36,405 bases of DNA from Phycisphaerales bacterium UBA1845 (GTDB lineage Bacteria > Planctomycetota > Phycisphaerae > UBA1845), in the NCBI GenBank assembly GCA_002338715.1, contig DDIR01000118.1, forward strand, positions 1 through 36,405, given 5' to 3'. This document shows positions 25,064 through 32,000 of the stretch, one piece after another. The position numbers and the translations under genes are program-made. The notes below the pieces were generated by a model, which saw only the letters and a list, made by a program, of their open reading frames with translations, made no database searches and was not told where the DNA came from. Position 1 is the stretch's first letter; each line of letters starts with the position of its first letter.

Positions 25064-26326
25064 ATGAAAGGGAGGGGTGCCTTGTTCGGGCGTCAATGGA
25101 TGTGCCGCGCTGCGGTGGCTTTGTGTTTACTCGTCACTGGCGTCGCGTCAGCCGACGTGTTGCGCGTGGTCGAGTGGAACGTGTCGACGTACTCAAGCGG
25201 GCGCATCAACGAATTCCAGACGGCGATTTACGGAAGCTATCAGGGACGCTCGATGACACCTGATGTCATCATTGCTCAGGAGTTTCTGTCTGCCAGCGGT
25301 GTGACAAATTTCGTCAATCTGTTGAACTCGGCTTCGGGAAGTCCGGGTGACTGGGCGGCTGCTCCTTTCAGCGACGGGCCTGACACCGACAACGCATTCT
25401 TTTTTCGCACGAGCAAGGTGGCGCTGGCGACGGAGTTGTCGGCCACCGGCATGACCATCGTTGCGACAGGCGGCAATGATCCGAACCATCCACGCGACAT
25501 CAACCGATACGACATCAAACTGGTCAACGACAGCGCTGATACGTTTCGGATGGCCCTCTACAGTTCGCACATGAAAGCGAGCACCGGAGGGACGAATCAG
25601 GCGCGGCGATTGTTGGAAGCGCAACGCATCCGTGACGATGCGCAAAGTCTGCCAGCCGGTTGGCACTTTATTCTCGGTGGGGACTTCAACATCCGCAGTT
25701 CGACCGAAGGCGCGTACGTCGAGTTGGTCGGTTCGCAAAGTAACAACAACGGTCGGTTCTTCGATCCGATCAAAACACCGGGCACGTGGTACAACTCTTC
25801 GTCTTTTCAGATCGTTCACACGCAGGACCCGACGGGCGCCGGCGGGATGGACGACCGTTTCGATCAGTTGCTTGTCTCGGGCGGGTTGGTCGATGGCGTG
25901 GGGCCCGACTATATCGGCAATCCCAACGTTGCGTACTCGACGTCGACGTGGAACGACCCGAACCACAGCTATCGATGCTGGGGCAATGATGGGACGACGT
26001 TCAACCTTGCGATCAAGACCACCGGTAACACCATGGTTGGTCCGACCATCGCACAGGCGCTGAAAGATTCCGCACTGAATGGCGGGCACCTTCCGGTGTT
26101 TCTCGACTTGCGCGTGCCACCGTGTGTGGCCGACATCGATTGCGACGGTTCGATTGATGAAACGGACATCGCCGGGTTGGCCGACTGCCTCGATGGTCCG
26201 GACGTGACGCCCGACGCTTCGCCAACGTATCTGACGGCTGAATGCCTTGATGCGTTCGATGCCGATGATGACGGTGACGTGGATCTGCGCGACTTCGACG
26301 TTTTCGCCAGCGTTCTTGCCAACTGA
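25064..26326 (+). CDS. Secreted EEP-family hydrolase with dockerin-like C-terminus
   Basis: This encodes 420 residues. The signal peptide ends VTGVASA before DVLRVVEWN. EEP motifs are VVEWNVSTY, DVIIAQEFL, ALYSSHMKAS, ILGGDFNIRSS, MDDRFDQLLVSGG and a closing GGHLPVFLDL, where the canonical SDH is replaced by GGH (the His is kept). Residues about 350-420 carry two F-hand units, DIDCDGSIDETDIAGLADCL and DADDDGDVDLRDFDVFASVL, as in dockerin-like tails, so the enzyme may dock to a surface scaffold by calcium-dependent contact (inference). The start is uncertain: an in-frame TTG at 25082 has GGGAGGGG 4 nt upstream, whereas ATG 25064 abuts a hairpin. A palindrome follows 4 nt after the stop. Confidence 0.87.
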   Translation: MKGRGALFGRQWMCRAAVALCLLVTGVASADVLRVVEWNVSTYSSGRINEFQTAIYGSYQGRSMTPDVIIAQEFLSASGVTNFVNLLNSASGSPGDWAAAPFSDGPDTDNAFFFRTSKVALATELSATGMTIVATGGNDPNHPRDINRYDIKLVNDSADTFRMALYSSHMKASTGGTNQARRLLEAQRIRDDAQSLPAGWHFILGGDFNIRSSTEGAYVELVGSQSNNNGRFFDPIKTPGTWYNSSSFQIVHTQDPTGAGGMDDRFDQLLVSGGLVDGVGPDYIGNPNVAYSTSTWNDPNHSYRCWGNDGTTFNLAIKTTGNTMVGPTIAQALKDSALNGGHLPVFLDLRVPPCVADIDCDGSIDETDIAGLADCLDGPDVTPDASPTYLTAECLDAFDADDDGDVDLRDFDVFASVLAN

Positions 26327-26330
26327 TTTC

Positions 26331-26394
26331 GTAGGGTGGCCCGTGCCCACCGCAGTTTGCATGCCAACGACATGGTGGGCACGGCCCACCCTAC
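26331..26394. repeat. Dispersed palindrome family R1, copy C
   Basis: Arms 26331-26351 (beginning GTAGGGTGGCCCGTG) and 26373-26394 (ending CGGCCCACCCTAC) enclose a loop ending CCAACGACA. The left arm and the end of the loop are nearly the same as copy B. It starts 4 nt after the EEP gene stop. Confidence 0.92.
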
Positions 26395-26416
26395 GCATTG
26401 GCTTCGATGAACCATA

Positions 26417-27856
26417 CTACAGCAATGGCGACACCAATCGGGCGAGGCCCAATACGATCGTTTCCCGAAACGACCATTTGTTGATCGCCCTTGATTGAAT
26501 ACGCTCGGCTTTGGTTATGAGTCGATCAAAGTCCCCACGCAGGTTCGTCGCCAACTTGTCGTCATAGAGGACGGACGTGACCTCCAGGTTGATCCGGAAG
26601 CTGCGTTGGTCCATGTTGGCTGACCCGACCATTCCCCATGAGTCATCGATGATGACGACCTTGGAATGCAGCAGCGCCTTGTGATACTCGTAAATCTCCA
26701 CCCCGGCTTCGATCAACTCTTCGTAGAAACTTCGTCCCGCCCACAACGTCAGCCAATGGTTTGAAAATGACGGGATCAGGAGTTGCACGCGCAGCCCGCG
26801 ATAGGCGGCAGACTGAAGGGCGACGATCATCGTCGTGTCGGGCGCGAAGTATGGCGTGATGATCGCGACGCTATCCTGTGCTCCGGTCACCGACGACAGC
26901 AGCAAGTGGTGCATCGTGCGGGCGTTGCTATCGGGGCCCGACGCGATGACCTGCACGATCTGATCGCCTTTCGCCTCCACTCGCGGAAAGCATTCCGAGC
27001 TGACGAGTTTCTCTTTCGTGGCGTAGTGCCAGTCTTCAACGAAGATTTCCTGCAAGTGATGGACAGCCGGTCCGGTGATCCGCATGTGCGTGTCGCGCCA
27101 TGGACCAAACTTGGCCAGGCGTCCGCGATATTCGTCGCCGATATTCTGGCTGCCGGTGAAACCGACGACGCCATCGACGACGACGATCTTGCGATGGTTG
27201 CGGAGGTTCACGCGCCATCGTCCGCGCCACGGAACGACCGGGTCAAAGAGCGACAGCTTCACGCCGCCTTCGATAAACGATCGGCGAAACGCCCTGGGCC
27301 AATTCCAGCATCCGATGTAGTCGACGAGCAAGCGAACGGTCACGCCTTCCTTGACCTTGCGGACCAGAAGGTCGCGAAGCGATTGACCAGTCTCGTCCGG
27401 TTGAAAAATGTAGTACTCAAGATGGACGTGATGCTTGGCTTGTTCGATCGCCTCCATGATGGCGAGGAAGTTTTCTTCGTCTTCGTGATAGATTGCCACA
27501 TCGTTCCCAGAGGTCGGCAGGTGACCGCTGAGTCGCGTGGCGATGCGGATGAGCGACTCGGCGCTGTGCTTCGTCCCCTTCTGACCGTGGACCGATTCGA
27601 GGTTTTCAATGGAACGGGAAAGTGACGGCTGAAGTCGCTTGCGATGACGGCGCAGCTTCCGACGTTTCCGCTCGATGCGAAGTTCGCCGGCCATCAAGAA
27701 AAAGATCAACCCCAAGACCGGAAGAAGCAGCAGCGTCAGGATCCAAACGAGCATGGACCGTGGCTCACGCTGGCGTTGCAGGACCACAACGATCGCGCCC
27801 GCGACCAGGATAAAGTCGATTACTGACAGAATGGTTAGGAACGTGGTCCAAGACAT
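26417..27856 (-). CDS. cls: Cardiolipin synthase (phospholipase D family)
   Basis: This encodes 479 residues, typical for ClsA-type enzymes that join two phosphatidylglycerols into cardiolipin at the inner membrane. Two N-terminal membrane segments (FLTILSVIDFILVAGAIVVV and MLVWILTLLLLPVLGLIFFL) precede two HKD motifs: HRKIVVVDG with downstream GSQN (about residue 220) and HSKVVIIDD with GSANMDQRS (about 397). Both are intact, so it should be active. The start ATG 27856 gives the expected membrane N-terminus; the ribosome site is weak (GGAG about 14 nt upstream), and the longer in-frame start at 27928 adds a hydrophilic lead. It diverges from the flavoprotein gene. Confidence 0.94.
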   Translation of the reverse strand: MSWTTFLTILSVIDFILVAGAIVVVLQRQREPRSMLVWILTLLLLPVLGLIFFLMAGELRIERKRRKLRRHRKRLQPSLSRSIENLESVHGQKGTKHSAESLIRIATRLSGHLPTSGNDVAIYHEDEENFLAIMEAIEQAKHHVHLEYYIFQPDETGQSLRDLLVRKVKEGVTVRLLVDYIGCWNWPRAFRRSFIEGGVKLSLFDPVVPWRGRWRVNLRNHRKIVVVDGVVGFTGSQNIGDEYRGRLAKFGPWRDTHMRITGPAVHHLQEIFVEDWHYATKEKLVSSECFPRVEAKGDQIVQVIASGPDSNARTMHHLLLSSVTGAQDSVAIITPYFAPDTTMIVALQSAAYRGLRVQLLIPSFSNHWLTLWAGRSFYEELIEAGVEIYEYHKALLHSKVVIIDDSWGMVGSANMDQRSFRINLEVTSVLYDDKLATNLRGDFDRLITKAERIQSRAINKWSFRETIVLGLARLVSPLL

Positions 27857-27905
27857 TTGATACGCGAATCTCCGCCCGGGTGGTTTTCGATCATTATAGG
27901 GTCGA

Positions 27906-27934
27906 TTGAACCAATGCAATGCGCTCACTTTACT
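27906..27934 (+). promoter_or_regulatory. Weak candidate promoter of the flavoprotein gene
   Basis: TTGAAC (27906-27911) and TTTACT (27929-27934) are 17 nt apart, with 4 of 6 matches each. They are suitably placed 50 nt before the ATG at 27984 in the cls divergent gap. Confidence 0.25.
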
Positions 27935-27983
27935 TTGTCAGAACCACTGGACGGTGGGTCGGGCTTCGCTACGATCTCGTGAT

Positions 27984-29600
27984 ATGCCACTGATTGTTCG
28001 CAATATCGTTCTCAGGCTTGACGAGCCCGAAGAGATTCTTCTTGAGCGAGTCGCTTCGCGCCTGGGCCTGCCCGTCACCGGGATTCTTCATCACGCGGTA
28101 TTGAAACGGTCGCTTGACGCTCGAAAGCGCGACGATATCAACTTCGTGTACACCGTCGAGCTAGCCCTTGCCGGTGGAGACGTTGACGAAGAACGTTGCA
28201 TCCGCAGGCGTCATGGGCGCGGTATCGAAAAGATCACCCCCAAGCCGTCAACAATCCCCGAATCGGGAGAGACGCCGCTGGCGAATCGCCCATTGATCGT
28301 TGGATTCGGACCGGCTGGCATGTTCGCAGCCTTGCGGTTGGCAGAGATGGGTTACTGCCCGATCGTGCTCGAAAGGGGGCGACCGGTTCGCGCGCGGCAC
28401 AAGGACATCATGCAGACGTTCTATCGCGAACGTCAGTTCAACCCGGAATCCAATCTGCTCTACGGCGAAGGCGGCGCGGGCACCTATAGCGATGGCAAAG
28501 TCTATACGCGCGTGTCCGATCCTGCCGTCCGCGAAGTGCTTGCGATGTTCGTGCGCTTTGGAGCCGACCCCGACCTGCTCGTCGACGCCAAGCCGCACAT
28601 CGGCAGCGATCGCCTGCCCACGATCTGTCGCCACATTCGCGAACACATCGAACGACTCGGCGGCGAAGTTCGCTTTGAAAGTCGGTTGGATGAATTGGGC
28701 ATCGATGACGGCGCGGTACGTCGCGTGACGATCAACGGAAAGGCCGAATCGTGCGGGCCGGTGCTGCTGGGGATCGGGCATTCGGCGCGTGATACGTTTG
28801 CGATGCTCCAGCGCGTGGGCGTGCTGCTTGAATCGCGGCCATTCCAGTTTGGTGTACGCATCGAACATCCGCAGGCGATGGTTAACCGTTGGCAGTACGG
28901 TGCTCAAGCCGAGAACCCGCGCTTGCCCGTCGCCGATTATCACTTGGTTGCGAAAGGGGCCGCGGGAAGTTGCGGCGATGTGTACAGCTTCTGCATGTGC
29001 CCGGGTGGGATGATTCTGCCGACGAACGAATGCGCCGGACTTGTCGCGACGAATGGTGCGAGTCGCGCGTCGCGTTCGGGCGAGTTCGCCAACAGTGGGT
29101 TCGTGGTGACGCTGGACCCATCTGCTTTTGGAAACGATCCGCTGGCCGGTCTGGATTTTCAACGAAAGTGGGAACGGGCAGCGTTTGAAGCCACGGGCGG
29201 TTCGTACGAAGTGCCGGCGCAGCGTTGCGCGGATTTTCTTTCGGGCCGATCGTCCGATGGGCAACTTCGGACCAGCTATCCGTTGGGTGGCAAATGGTGC
29301 GCGATGAAAGACGTGTTGCCCGACGTGATTTTGGAGGCGCTCAAGAAAGCCCTGCCCATTCTGGATCGAAAAATGCCTGGTTTTGCAGGCCAGGATGGTC
29401 TGATTACCGCGCCGGAAAGTCGTGCGAGTGCGCCGGTGCGGATCGCGCGGGATCATCAGACGCGTCAATCGCTTGCGGTCAAAGAACTCTATCCAATCGG
29501 CGAGGGGGCTGGGTACGCAGGTGGTATCGTCAGCGCCGCGATCGATGGCATTCGTTCTGCCGACGAGATCATCAAGCGCCATCGCCCCGTCAAGTCATAA
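27984..29600 (+). CDS. COG2509-type FAD-dependent dehydrogenase
   Basis: This encodes 538 residues from ATG 27984 (the upstream in-frame ATG at 27906 has no support). Residues 1-95 are a small ferredoxin-like or RNA-binding-like lead found in this family (PLIVRNIVLRLDEPEEILLE). The dinucleotide-binding GFGPAGMFAALRLAEMG is at 107-123. Further family marks are VLERGRPVRAR, NLLYGEGGAGTYSDGKVYTR and FCMCPGGMILPTNE, with a Cys-x-Cys. The C-terminal FAD contact is LYPIGEGAGYAGGIVSAA. The family is conserved in many bacteria but its substrate is unproven. It converges on the nucleotidase gene 19 nt away. Confidence 0.93.
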   Translation: MPLIVRNIVLRLDEPEEILLERVASRLGLPVTGILHHAVLKRSLDARKRDDINFVYTVELALAGGDVDEERCIRRRHGRGIEKITPKPSTIPESGETPLANRPLIVGFGPAGMFAALRLAEMGYCPIVLERGRPVRARHKDIMQTFYRERQFNPESNLLYGEGGAGTYSDGKVYTRVSDPAVREVLAMFVRFGADPDLLVDAKPHIGSDRLPTICRHIREHIERLGGEVRFESRLDELGIDDGAVRRVTINGKAESCGPVLLGIGHSARDTFAMLQRVGVLLESRPFQFGVRIEHPQAMVNRWQYGAQAENPRLPVADYHLVAKGAAGSCGDVYSFCMCPGGMILPTNECAGLVATNGASRASRSGEFANSGFVVTLDPSAFGNDPLAGLDFQRKWERAAFEATGGSYEVPAQRCADFLSGRSSDGQLRTSYPLGGKWCAMKDVLPDVILEALKKALPILDRKMPGFAGQDGLITAPESRASAPVRIARDHQTRQSLAVKELYPIGEGAGYAGGIVSAAIDGIRSADEIIKRHRPVKS

Positions 29601-29619
29601 GCCACACGATCGATTATTT

Positions 29620-30606
29620 TCAATTGCTGCCCAAGACGTTTTTCACCACCTCGACAACCCGATCGTGAATCGCGCCGCTTGTTGCGATGACGCCTTTGTT
29701 TTCGCTGAGCGTTGACCCCCGCGAAAAGTCCAGCGCTTTACCATTCACGTCGGTGACGGTTCCGCCCGATTCGGTGACGATGATCGCGCCGGCTGCGTGG
29801 TCCCAGATGCGTTCCTGATAACCCGGGCGCGTGGGCAGACGCAGGTAGACGTCCGCATCGCCGCGGGCGACGACCGCGTACTTGCATTGGCTGTCGATGC
29901 GCACGGGGTTGGTTGCGATGCCCAATTGCGTTGAAACTTGCGCGCTCGATGAATGATCGCTGTGCCCCGTTTCGACGGATTCGCAAACGATCGCCTCGGT
30001 GGTCTGTTCGATCTTGCGGGTTTGGATTGCATGGGGCGTGCTTCCATCGAGCGACATGATTTGTGCGCCGGCGCCTTGAGCCGCGGCTAGGATGCAACCC
30101 GCTGGTGATGCGTCACCGCTCATCGATAGGTTCGGGCAGCCGAGCACGCCCGCGACCACTTCGCCGTCTTCGATCAGTGCGAGGGCGATCGCGTATTGCT
30201 CGCGGCGAAGGAATCCCTTGGTGCCGTCGATCGGATCGAGTGTCCAGAAGCGCGACTTGCTTCCGCCGCCGTGCGAGGCCCGATCGATCAATCCAATGAC
30301 GTCGTCTGCCGCGATTTTCGGTTCGACGGCTGTCACCCGTTCGATGACTTTCTGGATGATGGGTTTCGCGGCATCGGAATGAAGTTCGTCGGAGCTTTCT
30401 TCGCCCATCAGCGGGTCGTTGGGGAACGCGTGTTGAAGGGAGCGGCTGATCAATGCCTGCACGCCGTAGTCGGCGACGGTCACCGGTGATCGATCCTGCT
30501 TGGCCAATGCGTCTTGCGGGGCGAGTTCGTTTTGCACGTCAATCGCGAGACGGGCGGCTTGGGCGACGGCTGAGATGGCGAATTGAAGCTCTTTCTGACG
30601 GTCCAT
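29620..30606 (-). CDS. 3'(2'),5'-bisphosphate nucleotidase (HAL2/CysQ type)
   Basis: This encodes 328 residues of the inositol monophosphatase superfamily. It resembles HAL2-type enzymes that turn 3'-phosphoadenosine 5'-phosphate (a by-product of sulfate assimilation and sulfation) into AMP. Metal ligands are GEESSDE (E69, E70), then DPIDGTKGF (D124, D127), and a later IWDHAAGAIIVTESGG. Lithium sensitivity is expected from the family. ATG 30606 has AAGGAG (30614-30619) 7 nt upstream; the TTG at 30609 is rejected. HAL2 and CysQ subfamilies differ mainly in length, and the 328-residue size favours HAL2-like. Confidence 0.92.
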   Translation of the reverse strand: MDRQKELQFAISAVAQAARLAIDVQNELAPQDALAKQDRSPVTVADYGVQALISRSLQHAFPNDPLMGEESSDELHSDAAKPIIQKVIERVTAVEPKIAADDVIGLIDRASHGGGSKSRFWTLDPIDGTKGFLRREQYAIALALIEDGEVVAGVLGCPNLSMSGDASPAGCILAAAQGAGAQIMSLDGSTPHAIQTRKIEQTTEAIVCESVETGHSDHSSSAQVSTQLGIATNPVRIDSQCKYAVVARGDADVYLRLPTRPGYQERIWDHAAGAIIVTESGGTVTDVNGKALDFSRGSTLSENKGVIATSGAIHDRVVEVVKNVLGSN

Positions 30607-30807
30607 CAAACGACTCCTTGCTGCAAAGAAACCTGCGATCCGTGGGGCCCAAGGAGCATCATCGGGGGTTCTCGGGGCAATTCAAGTGCTGATGAACCGA
30701 AACAGGTGTCTGTCGGAACATCTTGTCAATAAGGTGGTTACGGCTGCTATTGCGGATTCATTAAGATTATCACACCGAGATACTCAGGGATGAAATCGCC
30801 CAGCCGT

Positions 30808-30870
30808 CCCGCTATACTGGGGAAGTCCGTGCAACGCGGGCAAGTCCGGTGCTGCCGAGTCAGGACCGGA
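30808..30870 (+). promoter_or_regulatory. Structured leader before the GDSL/PEP-CTERM gene
   Basis: Stem 1 is CCCGC (30808-30812) with GCGGG (30836-30840). Stem 2 is TCCGGT (30845-30850) with ACCGGA (30865-30870). The order GGGGAAGTCCG, TGCAA, AGTCCGGTGCTGCC, GAGTCAGGACC resembles the 3' half of a cobalamin riboswitch, though the conserved CCCGCAACTGT is absent. TATACT (30813-30818) could also be a -10 box, in which case only stem 2 is transcribed. The two readings conflict. The remaining gap 30607-30807 shows nothing else. Confidence 0.3.
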
Positions 30871-30907
30871 TCGGGAGAGAAACAGTGGAGAGGAGAGAGG
30901 CGATTCC

Positions 30908-31807
30908 ATGCGCATAAAATCTACCCTGACCTTGGCGCTTGCGCTGTTGGCGTACGCGCCGATTGCTCGCGCCGGTGCGATCTTTAGCGAGTTCGTTGTC
31001 TTTGGCGACAGCCTGTCTGATAACGGAAACTTGTTCGCCGAGACCGGCGAGACGACGCCAGCCAGCCCGCCATATTTTGAAGGGCGCTTTTCGAACGGTC
31101 CCGTGTGGGCGGAGAACCTTGCGCCGCTGCTCGGTGCGAACGGTGCCGCGTTTCAGGACTTTGCCAGAGGGACAGCCACGACGCTGGAAGTCCTCAACGA
31201 TCAAGTGACACCATTTGTCAGTGGCGGTGGTGTGGATGCGACCGGTTTGTATGCATTGTGGGCGGGTCCGGATGACTTTCTTGATTTGCAAAGTGGCGGC
31301 GATCCGCAGGTGTTGATCGAGGCAGCCGTCGCGCACATCTCATCGTCAATTTCGGCGCTCGCGGGGGCTGGGGCGCAGAACATTCTCGTCGGGAATATGC
31401 CCAATTTGGGCACGACGCCGCTCGCAATCTCCGGCGGACCGCTGGTTGTTGTCGGTGCAACGGCGCTGACGACGGCGTTCAATGCGGCACTCGATGCCGA
31501 ACTCGCATCGTTGGAGTCTGGCCTCGGCATCGACTTGATGCTGCTCGATGCGTTCGCCTTTGGTGAAGCGCAAATCGCCGGTTCACCCGGTAATGGCTTG
31601 ACCAATGTCGATACGGCATTCTTGAACGCGACGCCGTTTGGCCCGCTGAATCCTGATGAGTTTCTGTTCTTCGATGAAGTGCACCCGACGGCAGAAGCGC
31701 ATCGCCGCCTCGCGGATTTTGCGTTCAATATCGTCGTGCCGGAACCGGCATCGATCGGCTTGATGGCAGGGGGGATGCTGCTGGTGCTTCGCAGGAAGCG
31801 CGATTAA
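30908..31807 (+). CDS. Secreted GDSL/SGNH esterase with PEP-CTERM sorting tail
   Basis: This encodes 299 residues. The signal peptide (RIKSTLTLALALLAYAPIA) ends ARA before GAIFSEF. The GDSL block VVFGDSLSDNGN holds nucleophile Ser35, WAGPDDF corresponds to the block with the oxyanion Gly and Asn (Asp here), and DEVHPTAEAH has the catalytic Asp and His. The last 23 residues are VPEPASIGLMAGGMLLVLRR plus KRD, a typical PEP-CTERM tail: motif, membrane span, basic end. These are processed by exosortase and usually accompany extracellular polysaccharide. The enzyme probably de-esterifies an exopolysaccharide or lipid (inference). GAGAGG lies 7 nt before the ATG. A palindrome starts 3 nt after the stop. 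Confidence 0.93.
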   Translation: MRIKSTLTLALALLAYAPIARAGAIFSEFVVFGDSLSDNGNLFAETGETTPASPPYFEGRFSNGPVWAENLAPLLGANGAAFQDFARGTATTLEVLNDQVTPFVSGGGVDATGLYALWAGPDDFLDLQSGGDPQVLIEAAVAHISSSISALAGAGAQNILVGNMPNLGTTPLAISGGPLVVVGATALTTAFNAALDAELASLESGLGIDLMLLDAFAFGEAQIAGSPGNGLTNVDTAFLNATPFGPLNPDEFLFFDEVHPTAEAHRRLADFAFNIVVPEPASIGLMAGGMLLVLRRKRD

Positions 31808-31810
31808 TCC

Positions 31811-31935
31811 GTGCCACTGCTCTGTGAGCAGTGAGGTGCGCCAACGACCTAAAGATAATTGCTTTGCACCGCGTCGCTCTGGCTTGGGGGTTGGCGCGGT
31901 GTTTTCTTTTGGCACTGCTCACAGAGCAGTGGCAC
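31811..31935. repeat. Dispersed palindrome family R2, copy B, with nested stem
   Basis: The 23-nt arms are identical to those of copy A (31811-31833 and 31913-31935) but enclose 79 nt instead of 28. That insert holds a second inverted pair, TGCGCCAAC and GTTGGCGCG. It begins 3 nt after the esterase stop and probably ends that transcript as well. Confidence 0.9.
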
Positions 31936-31972
31936 CGGTTTGCTTGGAGTGAAGGATCTCGTTTTCCCCTGG

Positions 31973-31992
31973 ATTCCCGCCTGCGCGGGAAT
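31973..31992. repeat. ATTCCCGC-N4-GCGGGAAT element
   Basis: A perfect 8-bp inverted repeat with loop CTGC lies within TGGATTCCCGCCTGCGCGGG. This core is widespread in proteobacterial intergenic DNA (a dRS3-like design, ATTCCC-N8-GGGAAT). It ends 8 nt past the stop of the fabF-like gene and could end its transcript. Confidence 0.85.
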
Positions 31993-32000
31993 GACGGCGG

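Noticed and set aside
25193..26398. 401-codon minus-strand open frame inside the second EEP gene
   Set aside because: It would start and end within the EEP gene and palindrome; the plus frame has a signal peptide, EEP motifs and F-hands.
26783..27625. 280-codon plus-strand open frame inside cls
   Set aside because: It is a shadow of the cardiolipin synthase gene; both HKD motifs are read on the other strand.
28248..29582. 444-codon minus-strand open frame inside the flavoprotein gene
   Set aside because: It is antisense to a frame with GxGxxG and other FAD motifs; its composition is His/Arg-rich and without a domain.
14240..31935. Palindromic repeats as a CRISPR array
   Set aside because: The copies are kilobases apart and are inverted-repeat elements, not direct repeats with regular spacers.
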